Shown: positions 1 to 9,604, counted from the stretch's first letter. The stretch is 64,000 nucleotides of DNA from Muricoccus harenae (GCF_009848505.1 NZ_WWDL01000010.1:78867-142866), one strand, 5' to 3'. Notes: generated by a model from the sequence alone, not told the origin. Numbers and translations are program-made.

Positions 1-184
1 CGACCGGGGTAGCGCGGGGCGGCGGTGTGGCGCCGAGGCCGGCGAGATTGGCGCGGTGGCTTTCCAGCACCTCCTCGAGCACCTCGCTGGCGGCATGGTC
101 GGGGCCGGCCGCGCAGGCGGGGAGAAGAAGGGTGACGGCGAGCGCCAGGACTGGTGCGAGGCCGCGGGGGATCGCGCGGCGCAT
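1..184 (-). CDS. Lipoprotein, N-terminal part only
   Basis: A minus-strand reading frame opens with ATG at 184 and runs off the left edge, so only 61 residues are visible. It begins with basic residues (MRRAIPRG), a hydrophobic stretch and the lipobox LPAC, with the lipidated Cys at residue 24, so the product should be a membrane-anchored lipoprotein. The remainder is Ala/Pro-rich and not recognisable. It runs in the same direction as the bactofilin gene upstream, with about 167 bp between them. The function is unknown. Confidence 0.6.
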   Translation of the reverse strand, partial: MRRAIPRGLAPVLALAVTLLLPACAAGPDHAASEVLEEVLESHRANLAGLGATPPPRATPV

Positions 185-351
185 CGATGGGCGCCTCCCC
201 GGAAAGCCCGCTGGAAGGCTCCCTGAAAGGCAGGTGCTGCGGCGGGTTTCGCGGGGCGCGATCATCGCCGGCCTTGGTTGGTGGGTGGTTGCGGGTGCGG
301 GGCCGCGCACCCCGGGATGTCCCGGGGGCGCGTTCCGCAGGGGTCAGCGCG

Positions 352-1020
352 TCAGGAGCGCGGGGCGGCCAGGTTGGGCGTCGCGTATTGCGGCGCCTGG
401 CTGGGCTGCGGGGCGGCGGCGGGGACGCCCGGGGGGGCCGCCGAGGCCTGGGCCTCGGTAAGCATCTCCATGCGGCCGGAAAGCTGGCCGCCATCCTCGA
501 CCGACAGGCGGCGGGTGCGGGCGACGCCGAGCACGCGGCCAGTGGCGCGGATGATGAGCGAGCCGCGAGCGGTGATGGTGCCGTCGAACACGCCGGCGAT
601 CTCGGCGTCCTCGACCTGGACCTCGCCCTTGAAGACGCCGGAATGGGTGATCTGCAGCTCGGTGGCCTGGATCATCTGGCTCTCGACCGTGCCGTCCACG
701 ACCAGGCGCTCGGCATCGGTGACGGTGCCCTGGAGGGAGATGCCCTTGCCGACGACGAGGGTGCGGCGCTCCGCGGTGGAGGCGGCCGGGCGGCCGGCGG
801 CTGCGGCGGAGGCCGGGCGGGGCGGCATGGTCACGCCGGGGGCGCCCTGGGGCGCGGTGGGCTTGGGCGGCAGGCTCATGGCGGTGTCCTTGGAGGCTTG
901 GCCCGGGGCGGGGCGGAACGGGGGCACGGCCAAGTCGGGATCGCGCATGACCGGCACGGTGGCGGGCTCGGCGACCTCGGTGGGCCCTTGGTCGGCTGGG
1001 CGGCGGCGGAAGACGGACAT
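352..1020 (-). CDS. Bactofilin family protein (DUF583)
   Basis: This is a 222-residue bactofilin. These proteins polymerise without nucleotide into filaments that scaffold cell-envelope processes. The central region, roughly residues 65-175, has the family's repetitive beta-helix pattern with regularly spaced Gly and hydrophobic residues (for example LVVDGTVES, GVFDGTITARG). The flanking N- and C-terminal tails are Pro/Ala-rich and likely disordered, as is usual. The ATG at 1020 was chosen because a GGGGAA Shine-Dalgarno lies just upstream and the N-terminus MSVFRRRP is typical. Upstream in-frame starts would read through the divergent promoter region. The family call is firm; the specific cellular role cannot be read from sequence. 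Confidence 0.88.
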   Translation of the reverse strand: MSVFRRRPADQGPTEVAEPATVPVMRDPDLAVPPFRPAPGQASKDTAMSLPPKPTAPQGAPGVTMPPRPASAAAAGRPAASTAERRTLVVGKGISLQGTVTDAERLVVDGTVESQMIQATELQITHSGVFKGEVQVEDAEIAGVFDGTITARGSLIIRATGRVLGVARTRRLSVEDGGQLSGRMEMLTEAQASAAPPGVPAAAPQPSQAPQYATPNLAAPRS

Positions 1021-1354
1021 GGAAATTTCCCCCTGCGCGAAAGGCGGTCTTGGCATGGCATGGCACGGCCCGCCGGGACGCGGGTTCCGCGGGCCTTCCC
1101 GGGCAGCGATCGGATGCGGGGAGGATCCCTGCCCCGCATCTGCCGCAGCGGGGCTATCACGGGCGGGAGACAGGGCACAACGGCCCGATCGAAAGTTCGG
1201 GTGTATAATCGGAGTTCCGTGATGCCGGGCGGCTTCCGGCCACGCCGCCGCATGGTATGGCGGCGGCCATTCGGGGCGCTGTCCCCCGGCCTTGGGCCGG
1301 GGGACGGCGCCCCTCGGACAGGGCCGCAGGGCCCGGCGGCATGGGAAGACGGGC
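1021..1354. other. Divergent intergenic region between bactofilin and adenosine kinase
   Basis: This 334-bp gap separates two divergent genes and must hold both promoters. No sigma-70 elements stand out. The one clear structure is the long inverted repeat at 1273-1313, close to the adenosine kinase start. Open frames crossing the gap have no family signal and read as GC-driven artefacts. Confidence 0.5.
1273..1313. repeat. Near-perfect 19-bp stem hairpin upstream of adenosine kinase
   Basis: Positions 1273-1291 and 1295-1313 are complementary over 19 bp with a 3-nt loop (TTG). The only irregularity is T1280 opposite G1306, which becomes a G-U pair in RNA. It ends 41 bp before the kinase ATG and would lie in its leader. 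No T-tract follows on either strand, so a simple intrinsic terminator is not supported. It may be an intergenic repeat or a leader control element. Confidence 0.75.
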
Positions 1355-2356
1355 ATGGCGGATCGGCAGGCGGCGCTGGATATCCTGGGTATCGGCAATG
1401 CCATCGTGGATGTGGTGGCCTCGGCCACCGAGGCGATGCTGGCGGAATGGGGCATGGCAAAGGGCGGCATGACCCTGATCGACACGGCCCGGGCCGAGGC
1501 GATCCATGCCGCGATTGGTGCCAGCGTGCAGACGGGCGGTGGCTCGGCGGCGAATACCTGCGCGGTGGCGGCATCGCTTGGCGCGAAGGTGGGGTATCTC
1601 GGCAAGGTGGCCGACGACGCCCCCGGCAAGGCCTTCGCGGAGGACCTGAAGGCGCTGGGGATCCATTTTCCGACCAAGCCGCTGAAGGGAGGCGACCCCA
1701 CGGCGCGATGCCTGATCCTGGTGACGCCGGATGGGCAGCGGACAATGAACACCTATCTCGGCGCCTGCGTGACCTTCGGCGAGGCGGATGTGGACCAGGC
1801 GGCGGTGGAATCTGCCTCGGTCACCTATCTGGAGGGCTATCTGTTCGATCCGCCGGCGGCGCAGGCGGCGTTCCGCAAGGCATCCCTGATCGCGCATGCC
1901 GCGGGGCGCCGGGTGGCGCTGACCCTCTCCGACAGTTTCTGCGTCGGGCGGCACCGGACCGCCTTCCTCGATTTCATCGTGAAGAACAGCGACATCGTCT
2001 TCGCCAATGAGGCCGAGGCGCTGTCCCTGTTCCAGGTGAATGACGTGGAGGAGGCGACGCGGGCCTTTACGGCCACGGGCAAGCTGGTTGCGCTGACGCG
2101 GAGCGAGAAGGGTAGCCGGATTATCGTCCCGAATGCCGGGCAGGGCGCGCAGGTGATCGAGGTGCCGGCGGTGCCGACCACGGTGATCGACACGACCGGG
2201 GCGGGCGACGCCTATGCCGCCGGCTTCCTGGCGGCCCATGCGCGCGGGCTGCCGCTGGCCGAGTGCGGCCGCTGGGGGAGCGTGGCGGCGAGCGAGGCGA
2301 TCTCCCATTTCGGGGCTCGGCCGCAGGCCGATCTGCGGGTGCTGGTCGGCGCGTGA
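1355..2356 (+). CDS. PfkB-family sugar/adenosine kinase
   Basis: This 333-residue protein belongs to the PfkB (ribokinase) superfamily and most resembles alphaproteobacterial adenosine kinases, which phosphorylate adenosine to AMP in purine salvage. The N-terminal substrate-binding Gly stretch GGGSAANT is at residues 61-68. The C-terminal signature DTTGAGD is at 279-285; its final Asp is the expected catalytic base and the preceding Gly residues form the anion hole. The ATG at 1355 is preceded by a GA-rich ribosome site, and the sequence LGIGNAIVDV follows immediately, as expected for this family. The next gene starts at a GTG overlapping its stop codon, so the two are probably cotranslated. 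Kinase is certain; the exact substrate is inferred. Confidence 0.88.
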   Translation: MADRQAALDILGIGNAIVDVVASATEAMLAEWGMAKGGMTLIDTARAEAIHAAIGASVQTGGGSAANTCAVAASLGAKVGYLGKVADDAPGKAFAEDLKALGIHFPTKPLKGGDPTARCLILVTPDGQRTMNTYLGACVTFGEADVDQAAVESASVTYLEGYLFDPPAAQAAFRKASLIAHAAGRRVALTLSDSFCVGRHRTAFLDFIVKNSDIVFANEAEALSLFQVNDVEEATRAFTATGKLVALTRSEKGSRIIVPNAGQGAQVIEVPAVPTTVIDTTGAGDAYAAGFLAAHARGLPLAECGRWGSVAASEAISHFGARPQADLRVLVGA

Positions 2357-3861
2357 GTTCACCGCGGCAGGTATTCGGAGCGGAGGCTTCCGGCGTCGCG
2401 GGGGGCGTGGCTTCCTGGGTGGTGCTCGTCCCGTTCGCGGCTTGCATCGCCGCGCTCGTCGCATTCGCGGAGAGTCATCCGACCGGTGCCGACGCCTGGG
2501 GCTACATGTTCTACGCGTTCCGCTTTCGGATGCACGGGCTGTTGCATGATTTCGGGACCGTGCGGACCTATGGCTATCCGCTCTTCCTGACGCTCCTCAC
2601 CTATCTTTCCGGCTTCGGCAACGACCGGCTGGTGGTTGCCGCCGCCGTGGTCCAGGCCGTCCTCTACGCGGGCGCTGCTTTTTGGCTTTCGGCCCGGCTG
2701 CGGGTGCTTGGCAAGCCGTGGCCCTGGGCGGCGCTGATCGGCACCCTGTTGAGCCCGATGGCGCTCGTCCTGGTGTCGGATGCGCTGACGGATGGCCTTT
2801 CCCTTATCCTTTTCGTCTCGCTCTCGGCCTTGGCGTTGCAGCTGAGCGGCCCCTATGCCCGTTGGCGGACCGAGGGCTCGATGCTCGCGGGGGCCGTCAT
2901 CGTGGCCTATGCGCTAATGGTGCGGCCTGCAAACCTGCCGGTCCTGGCCGCTTGGCATCTCGCCATCCTCATCGGGGTTGGCCTGGCGCCGCAGTGGCGG
3001 GCCGTGCGGGGGCGCCTCGCCCTGGTCGCAGTCCTGTCCTTCCTGGCCGCCGGCGCGGCGATCTGGGGGCCGCAGGCTCTCTATGCCCTGCGTAATTATG
3101 GCCAGGCGAGCATCCTGCCGCTGTGCCAGCTCGGAGGGCTGCAGACGGCATTCGGCATCATTGCCTGGAAGTACGACACGCTGATCGCGAACCGGGAGGC
3201 TCTTCCCTGGTTTCATTTGAACCCACTGTTCTCCGGCCCGATCAGCGCGGATGGCGGCTGGCGGTGGTACCTGGAGAATCCCGGCCAAGGGCTGGCGACC
3301 CTCCTGGCGCATGTGTTCATGAGCTTTAGCGCGGACACGCCCTTCGTCTACATCCGCGACCTCCACCCATCCTACGGCCCCGTCTTCCGGGCGGTAACCT
3401 GGCTGCTGTGCATTCTCGGGCTGGTCCGGACCGGGGCCTTCGCGCTCCTCCTGTGGCGGAGCCGGGCGGCGCGCCTGGAAGCGCTGCCCCGCATCCTGCC
3501 CCTGGCATTCCTCCTGCTGGCCTGTCTGGGCATCACGGCGCTGAACAGCATCGCGGCCGTCGAGAGCCGCTTCAATGTGATCCCGATCACTGTGCTTTCG
3601 GTGATCGCGCTGGCCTACCTCATCCGGTTCTTCCGGCGGGAGGTCTCGCCCGGGCGGGGGGCTGTGTCGGGCGTTCTGGGGACGACGCTTCTCTGCATCG
3701 GCCTGTCCTACGCGGCCGATCGCCTCGGGAGTGCCGAGTACCAGTCGCGGGCTCAGCTCATCCCGGGCCAGAAGGGGGACCGCTGCGCCGTCACGCGAGA
3801 GCCTCTGGGCTGGCCGGATCTGATCCGCCGGCATGAGGTGGAGATGGCGGCCCGGCGCTGA
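2353..3861 (+). CDS. Polytopic membrane protein, GT-C glycosyltransferase-like
   Basis: About 502 residues with roughly ten hydrophobic helices. The first extracytoplasmic loop contains acidic and aromatic residues (ESHPTGADAWGYMFYAF) followed by RTYGYPLF, an arrangement like the acidic first loop of GT-C enzymes of the dolichyl-phosphate-mannose mannosyltransferase (GT39/PMT) type. These use lipid-linked sugars at the outer membrane face. No DxD could be assigned with confidence. The GTG start at 2353 gives a 4-bp overlap with the kinase gene (GTGA), implying translational coupling; longer in-frame versions would intrude far into the kinase. It could equally be an uncharacterised polytopic protein. 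Confidence 0.6.
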   Translation: MSSPRQVFGAEASGVAGGVASWVVLVPFAACIAALVAFAESHPTGADAWGYMFYAFRFRMHGLLHDFGTVRTYGYPLFLTLLTYLSGFGNDRLVVAAAVVQAVLYAGAAFWLSARLRVLGKPWPWAALIGTLLSPMALVLVSDALTDGLSLILFVSLSALALQLSGPYARWRTEGSMLAGAVIVAYALMVRPANLPVLAAWHLAILIGVGLAPQWRAVRGRLALVAVLSFLAAGAAIWGPQALYALRNYGQASILPLCQLGGLQTAFGIIAWKYDTLIANREALPWFHLNPLFSGPISADGGWRWYLENPGQGLATLLAHVFMSFSADTPFVYIRDLHPSYGPVFRAVTWLLCILGLVRTGAFALLLWRSRAARLEALPRILPLAFLLLACLGITALNSIAAVESRFNVIPITVLSVIALAYLIRFFRREVSPGRGAVSGVLGTTLLCIGLSYAADRLGSAEYQSRAQLIPGQKGDRCAVTREPLGWPDLIRRHEVEMAARR

Positions 3862-3995
3862 AGAATCTGGCGGGGGCGGTCACTTCATCTGCTCCAGGAG
3901 CGGGATCGCCGAGGCGGACCGGGACTGGCTTTGCTTGCCTGTGCCGGAAGCCGATCCGCCTGCCGCGCGTTCCGGCCCCGACATAGGAGAAGACC

Positions 3996-4607
3996 ATGAT
4001 CCGCTCGACCACCCTGTCCGCCGCCCTGACCGCTATCCTGCTTGCGGGGCCGGCCTGGGCCCAGGGGCAGGCCTCGGATGACCCGGCTGTGCGAGAGATG
4101 CAGCGCGAGCGCAACAATCCCGCGGCCACCCCCTATGTGCCGGCGCAGAACCGGAATGCCGCGGCGGCCGATGCCGCCCAGGTGGAAACCGCGAGGGCAT
4201 TGTTGTCCGAGGCGCGGGCCTTCCTCATCCGCCGTAACACGGGGCCTGCCATCGAGGCGATGGAGCGGGCGGAGACGCGGTTGCTGACGAATTCGGTGGT
4301 CGCCAGCGAGGCGAGCCGCCCGCAGGGCAGTGCGGCGCTGAGCCAGCTCGCCTCGGCCCGCCGGCTGGCGAGGCAACGGGACACGCGCGCGGCCTTGAAC
4401 GCGCTGGATCAGGCGGAGGCGGCGCTGCCAGCCTCGCCGAGCGGCCCAGGCGCGCGGCCTCTGCCGCCGGGGGTGCCCACCGGCGTGGATGCCCAGCCGC
4501 CGGTGCCGCCCTCTGCTCAACCGCAGCGGCCGTTGCGGCAGGGGCCGCGCCCGGCGGTGCCGCCGGGGCCAGGCATGCCAGCCGAGCGGCTGCCGCCGCG
4601 GGGGTAG
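3996..4607 (+). CDS. Exported Ala/Pro-rich hypothetical protein
   Basis: A 203-residue protein with a clear Sec signal peptide: a basic start, a hydrophobic core, and a likely cleavage site after residue 22 (AWA|QGQ). Residues 50-145 are Ala-rich and probably helical, with a pattern recalling a TPR-like repeat (ARALLSEARAFL, ARRLARQRDTRAALNALDQAE). The last 60 residues are Pro-rich and likely disordered. A GGAGAAG Shine-Dalgarno sits close to the ATG. It lies alone between the GT-C-like gene and typA. The family is not recognised. Confidence 0.7.
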   Translation: MIRSTTLSAALTAILLAGPAWAQGQASDDPAVREMQRERNNPAATPYVPAQNRNAAAADAAQVETARALLSEARAFLIRRNTGPAIEAMERAETRLLTNSVVASEASRPQGSAALSQLASARRLARQRDTRAALNALDQAEAALPASPSGPGARPLPPGVPTGVDAQPPVPPSAQPQRPLRQGPRPAVPPGPGMPAERLPPRG

Positions 4608-4905
4608 AGGGGGGCTTTTGCGCCCGTTTCGCTGCCCCGCTTCCTTTGCATGGGCGGAACGGGCGGGGGGCATCGCGGAAACCCTCGCAATCCGGTGTGC
4701 GGCGCGCTATGTGTGCGCCGCAACACGCCGGACCGCCGAAGAGAAGCCCCGCCGCCCCACAAGGCCGCGGGGTCTTCATGGATGGAACTTCGGGCGAAGG
4801 CCGCTTCCCCGCCGGGGATGTGAAACTGGCGCGATCGGCCCTGCAGGGGCCGGCATCGCGCGTGGCGCCGGGGCGGCCCCGGTGCCGGACGAAGGATACC
4901 GCGCG

Positions 4906-6741
4906 ATGACGCAGAACATCCGCAACGTGGCGATCATCGCCCACGTTGACCATGGCAAGACGACGCTTGTGGACAACCTGCTGAAGCAGGCCGGCGCCTT
5001 CCGCGCCAACCAGCAGGTGGCCGAGCGCGCCATGGACCGTAATGACCTGGAGCGGGAGCGTGGCATCACGATCCTGGCCAAGTCGACGGCCGTGGAGTGG
5101 AAGGGCACCAAGATCAACATCGTGGACACGCCAGGCCACGCCGACTTCGGCGGCGAGGTCGAGCGCATCCTATCCATGGTGGACGGCGCAATCGTGCTCT
5201 GCGACGCGGCCGAGGGGCCGCTGCCGCAGACCAAGTTCGTGCTGACCAAGGCGTTGGCCCGCGGGCTGAAGCCGATCGTGGTCATCAACAAGGTGGACCG
5301 CCAGGACGCGCGGGCCGATGAGGTGCTGAACGAGGTGTTCGACCTGTTCGCGGCGCTGGGTGCCAGCGACGAGCAGCTCGACTTCCACACCATGTTCGCC
5401 TCGGGCCGCCAGGGCTGGGCCGATCTGACGATGGATGGGCCCCGCAAGGACCTGTCGCCGATGTTCGACCTGATCCTGAGCCATGTGCCGGAGCCGACGG
5501 TCGATCCGGCCGCGCCCTTCGCGATGAACGCCTCGATTCTTGAGGCGGACCCGTTCCTGGGCCGCATCCTGACGGGCCGCATCGAGCAGGGCATCGCCCG
5601 CACCAACATGCCGGTGCGCGTGCTGCGCCAGGATGGCTCGGTTGTCGAGACGGGCCGCCTGACGAAGCTGATGACCTTCTCGGGTCTGGATCGCGTGCCG
5701 GTGGATGAGGTGCAGGCGGGCGACATCTGCGCCATTGCCGGCCTGTCCGACGCGACGATCCCGGACACCATCGCCTCCCCCGAGGTGACAGAGCCGCTGC
5801 CGGCCATTCCGGTCGACCCGCCCACGCTTTCCATGACCTTCCGCATCAATGATGGCCCGCTGGGCGGTCGCGAGGGCAAGAAGGTCACGTCGCGCCAGAT
5901 CCGCGATCGCCTGATGAAGGAAACGGAGGGCAACGTCGCCATCCGCGTGAAGGTCAGCGAGGAGGTGGATGCCTTCGAGGTGGCCGGCCGTGGCGAGCTG
6001 CAGCTTGGCGTGCTGATCGAGCAGATGCGCCGCGAGGGTTTCGAGCTGACGATCGGCCGGCCGCGAGTGCTGACGCAGGTGAACCCGGAGACGGGCGAGC
6101 GCGAAGAGCCCTTCGAGGAGGCGCTGATCGACGTGGACGAGGCCTATTCGGGCGTCGTCGTCGAGAAGATGGCCCAGCGGAAGGGTATGATGCAGGACAT
6201 GCGGCCTTCGGGCGGCGGCAAGGTCCGGCTGACCTTCCACATCCCGTCACGCGGCCTGATCGGCTATCACGGCGAGTTCATGACGGACACGCGCGGCACC
6301 GGCATGATGAATCGGCTGTTCCTGGGCTATCAGCCCTGGGCTGGCGCGATCGAGGGGCGCGTGAAGGGGAGCCTGATCTCCAACTCGGACGGCGAGGCGG
6401 TGCAGTACTCCTTGTTTGCCCTGCAGGAGCGCGGCGCGCTCTTCGTGGATCCGGGCGTGAAGGTTTATGTCGGCATGATCCTCGGCGAGCATTCGCGCGA
6501 GAACGACCTCGACGTGAACCCGATCAAGGAGAAGAAGCTCACCAACATCCGTGCCGCCGGCAAGGATGAGGCGCTTCTGCTGGTTCCGCCCCGGAAGATG
6601 AGCCTGGAGCAGGCCATCGCCTATATCGAGGAGGACGAACTGGTGGAGGTGACGCCGACGGCGATCCGCCTGCGCAAGCGCTACCTCGATCCGCATGAGC
6701 GCAAGAAGCACGCCCGCCGCGCGGAGAGCGAGGCGGCGTGA
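4906..6741 (+). CDS. typA: Translational GTPase TypA/BipA
   Basis: A 611-residue ribosome-binding GTPase of the EF-G/LepA group, used in ribosome assembly and stress adaptation. G1 is AHVDHGKTT near residue 14, the switch region has the RGITI signature, G3 is DTPGH and G4 is NKVD. These are followed by the EF-Tu-like domain 2, the EF-G-like domains III/V, and the TypA-specific C-terminal domain ending in a Lys/Arg-rich tail. The ATG at 4906 matches the conserved start (TQNIRNVAIIAH); in-frame codons upstream back to 4489 show no conservation pattern. It is followed at once by a strong terminator, so it is probably monocistronic. Confidence 0.97.
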   Translation: MTQNIRNVAIIAHVDHGKTTLVDNLLKQAGAFRANQQVAERAMDRNDLERERGITILAKSTAVEWKGTKINIVDTPGHADFGGEVERILSMVDGAIVLCDAAEGPLPQTKFVLTKALARGLKPIVVINKVDRQDARADEVLNEVFDLFAALGASDEQLDFHTMFASGRQGWADLTMDGPRKDLSPMFDLILSHVPEPTVDPAAPFAMNASILEADPFLGRILTGRIEQGIARTNMPVRVLRQDGSVVETGRLTKLMTFSGLDRVPVDEVQAGDICAIAGLSDATIPDTIASPEVTEPLPAIPVDPPTLSMTFRINDGPLGGREGKKVTSRQIRDRLMKETEGNVAIRVKVSEEVDAFEVAGRGELQLGVLIEQMRREGFELTIGRPRVLTQVNPETGEREEPFEEALIDVDEAYSGVVVEKMAQRKGMMQDMRPSGGGKVRLTFHIPSRGLIGYHGEFMTDTRGTGMMNRLFLGYQPWAGAIEGRVKGSLISNSDGEAVQYSLFALQERGALFVDPGVKVYVGMILGEHSRENDLDVNPIKEKKLTNIRAAGKDEALLLVPPRKMSLEQAIAYIEEDELVEVTPTAIRLRKRYLDPHERKKHARRAESEAA

Positions 6742-6745
6742 TCTG

Positions 6746-6786
6746 AAAGGGCGGTTCCGGGGAGACCCGGGACCGCCCTTTTTCTT
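6746..6786 (+). terminator. Rho-independent terminator after typA
   Basis: A GC-rich stem of about 16 bp with minor irregularity (AAAGGGCGG on the left, CCGCCCTTT on the right) begins 4 bp after the typA stop and is followed by a T-run (TTTTTCTT). Confidence 0.88.
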
Positions 6787-6955
6787 GGCTGTAGTGTTCT
6801 AAAAAATGATTATTGTCCCTTCATGCAAGGCGGTTTGCGTGTTTTTCCCGCGACGTGGTTTCGTGTCCGGTTTATAGATGGGCGGCGAGGCGACGGCGCG
6901 GACACGCCGGAAGGGTCGATGGCCCGTGCCGCCTGTGGTTTGGGGAGTTTCGGGC

Positions 6956-9604
6956 ATGTCCGCTCGCGTTGCGCGTTTGGCTCCGACCGTCCTGGCTGAC
7001 CGGTGCGAGGCCGATTCGCGCCTGCATGGGAGTGTTGCGGTCCGCTTGGCCGGGGCCGTCGCCCTCGGGCTGGTGCTGGCCGCGGTTCCGGCTGGGGCGC
7101 AGGTGCCGTTCGGATCCGGCATGGCCCAGCCGGATAGCGATGCAGGGACGGTTCGCGCCGGCAGCCGCGGCTTCGGCATCCTGCTGGACCAGGCGAATTA
7201 CTGGAGCACGCGGGGACGGCCGGAGCTGGCGCAGCAGGCACTCGAGCGCCTGCTCATGTTGGAGCCGAACAATCCGGACGTGCTGGCGACCGCGGCGGAG
7301 GTGGCCGCGCAGAATGGCGACCGGCAGAATGCCGAGGCCTATCTGACGCGGCTGAACCAGACCGCGCCCCATAGCGACGCCGCCTTCCGCGCCTCCGCGG
7401 CGCTACGGGCGATGGTGGTGAACCAGGCGGTGCTGGCCGAGGCGCGACGCCTCAACCAGACCGGCCAGCGGCAGGCCGCGATGCAGCGCTACCGCGAGCT
7501 GTTCCCCGACGGAGAGGTACCGCCGATCTTCGCCGTCGAGTACTACCAGACGCTGGCGGGCTCTTCGGAGGAGCATTTCGAGCTGGCCCGGCAGGGGCTC
7601 GCGAAGGTGCTGGAGCGCTCGCCGGAGAACGGCACGCTGCAGCTCGCCTATGCGCAGCTGCTTTCCTACAACGAGATCTACCGGCTGGAGGGCATCCAGC
7701 GCTTGCGGCAGCTTTCTGACGTGCCGGCGATCGGGCCGGCAGCGCGGGCGGCCTGGCGGCAGGCGCTGCTCTGGCTGCCGACCGATCCCGAGACGGCCGA
7801 TGCCATCGCGGCCTATTTCAGCTCTAACCCCGCCGATCCCGAGCTGCAGGCCAAGTATGACGAGGCCAAGGCGACGCTTATCCCGCAATGGGTGACGGAT
7901 CGCCTGGCTGGCTGGGAAGCCGTCTCGGCCTCCCGCCTGGCGGATGCGGAGCGCAGCTTCACCTCGGCGCTCGCCGGCGACCCGAGCGATGCGGAATCGG
8001 CCATTGGCATGGCGATCGTGCGGAAGATGCAGCAGCGCTTCCCGGAGGCACGCGAGTACTTCAACAAGGCCGTGGAACTGGCGCCCTTCCGCCGCGACGA
8101 GTTCGCCGAGAAGACGGGTGACTTGAACGGCTTCGCGGCCCCGGCCCCTGGCGTGGCCACGCGAGGCGGGCGCGGCGGCCAGGCAGGACCACCGAGCAAT
8201 TCGGCGCAGGCATGGCAGAATCTGAGCCGCGGCGGGCTGGGCCGTGCCGACTCCTTCGCGCGCCGAGCCTTGCGCGGGAATGCCGAGGAGCGGCTCCAGG
8301 GCGAGATCGTGCTGGGGATGGTGGCGCTGCGGCGGAACGACTTCTCCACTGCCGAGACGCGCTTCCGCACCGCGCTTTCCATCCGGCGGAACCTGCCGGC
8401 GGCGCAGGCAGGGCTTTACGAGGCCCTGCAGCGCCAGGGGCGGTTCCCCGATGCAGACCGCTTCCTGGCAGATACGGGCTTCCGGCCACCCGCGGGCTCG
8501 CAATCCTTCCGGGCCGCGGCCCTGCGGCAGGAGGCGCAGCAGACGCGCGATCCCGCCGCCCGCCTCGGCCTGTTGCGCGACGCGTTGGCAGCCGATCCGA
8601 ACAATCCATGGGCGGCCTTCGACCTAGCCCGCGCGCTGAAGGAGCGCGGGCAGGTGGATGAGGCGCGGCGCGTGGAGCAGAGCCTGGCGGCGCGCAATGC
8701 GCCGGACGCGCTCTTCGCCTCGGCCCTGCTCGCCAATGCGGATGGGCGGCTGGGCGAGACGGTCTCGAGGCTGGAGGCCATTCCACCCCGGGCGCGCACT
8801 CAGGACGGGAACCAGCTGCTGGAGCAGAACCGGCGTGAGCTGGAGGTGCGGCAGCTGGAGCGCTCGGCGCAGGGGAACCCGCGTTCGGCGGCGGCGCAGC
8901 GGCTGATCGCGCTTGCCGCGCGACCGGATCCGACAGGCGCGACGGCAGCGAATGTCATCCGGGTGTTCAACCGGCTACGGCAGCCCGGCAATGCCGATGC
9001 GGCGGCGCGAGCGGCCAATCCCGGCAGCCCCTCCACCCCGCCGGCGGCGCGGGTGGCGATCGCGGGTGCGCTGCTGGAGGGTGGCCGGGTGGCCGAGGCC
9101 GAGGCACTGGCCGCGAGCGTGGCGCGCGACCCGCGTCTGACCGGCGAGTCCCGGCAGCAGGTGGCCAATCTCCGCGCCAGCTCCGCCGCCAGCGAGGCCG
9201 AGCGACTGACCGACCGGGGTGACCGGCGCGCGGCAATGAACCGGCTGGCGCCGGCGCTGAACGAGGCGCCGCAGAACCCCGCGCTGCAACTCTCGCTGGC
9301 GCGGGTCTATGCGGGCTCTGGCCGGGCGGAGGAAGCTTCGCAGATTGTGGAACCGATCCTTGCGCGCAGCCCGGACAACATCCAGGCCCGCGCCGTGGCA
9401 GGCGAGGCGGCGGTCGCGCGGCGGGCGCTGGGCCGGGCGGAGGAGATCCTGCGCGAAGGTCGGGCCCGTAAGGCGGATGAACTGCAAATGGCCTTGCTGG
9501 AGGCACGGATCGCGCGCGCGGCGGGCGACCAGTTCCGCGCCCGCGAGGCGTTGGGGGAGGCGGCGCGGCTGCGCGCGAGCCAGCTTCGCGCCAGCAGCCA
9601 GTGA
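6956..9604 (+). CDS. Large TPR protein, BcsC-like but without the beta-barrel
   Basis: 882 residues. A long N-terminal leader with a hydrophobic stretch (about residues 25-45, ending PAGAQ) indicates export to the periplasm. The rest is tetratricopeptide repeat solenoid: for example a repeat at about 60-130 with LEPNNPDVLATAAEVAAQNGD, and further repeats throughout with the DPNNPWAAFDLA type. The pattern, including LLDQANYWSTRGR, is most like the TPR part of cellulose-export protein BcsC. The BcsC outer-membrane barrel of roughly 350 residues is absent, and a terminator follows the stop. The ATG at 6956 has GGGAG about 10 bp upstream. It converges with the AlgF/AlgJ-type genes, suggesting a shared role in exopolysaccharide handling; that link is inference. 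Confidence 0.75.
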   Translation: MSARVARLAPTVLADRCEADSRLHGSVAVRLAGAVALGLVLAAVPAGAQVPFGSGMAQPDSDAGTVRAGSRGFGILLDQANYWSTRGRPELAQQALERLLMLEPNNPDVLATAAEVAAQNGDRQNAEAYLTRLNQTAPHSDAAFRASAALRAMVVNQAVLAEARRLNQTGQRQAAMQRYRELFPDGEVPPIFAVEYYQTLAGSSEEHFELARQGLAKVLERSPENGTLQLAYAQLLSYNEIYRLEGIQRLRQLSDVPAIGPAARAAWRQALLWLPTDPETADAIAAYFSSNPADPELQAKYDEAKATLIPQWVTDRLAGWEAVSASRLADAERSFTSALAGDPSDAESAIGMAIVRKMQQRFPEAREYFNKAVELAPFRRDEFAEKTGDLNGFAAPAPGVATRGGRGGQAGPPSNSAQAWQNLSRGGLGRADSFARRALRGNAEERLQGEIVLGMVALRRNDFSTAETRFRTALSIRRNLPAAQAGLYEALQRQGRFPDADRFLADTGFRPPAGSQSFRAAALRQEAQQTRDPAARLGLLRDALAADPNNPWAAFDLARALKERGQVDEARRVEQSLAARNAPDALFASALLANADGRLGETVSRLEAIPPRARTQDGNQLLEQNRRELEVRQLERSAQGNPRSAAAQRLIALAARPDPTGATAANVIRVFNRLRQPGNADAAARAANPGSPSTPPAARVAIAGALLEGGRVAEAEALAASVARDPRLTGESRQQVANLRASSAASEAERLTDRGDRRAAMNRLAPALNEAPQNPALQLSLARVYAGSGRAEEASQIVEPILARSPDNIQARAVAGEAAVARRALGRAEEILREGRARKADELQMALLEARIARAAGDQFRAREALGEAARLRASQLRASSQ

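Noticed and set aside
154..2010. 618-codon plus-strand open frame across the bactofilin and kinase genes
   Set aside because: It is antisense to the bactofilin and out of frame with the kinase, Gly/Arg-rich, with no motif; a GC-driven artefact.
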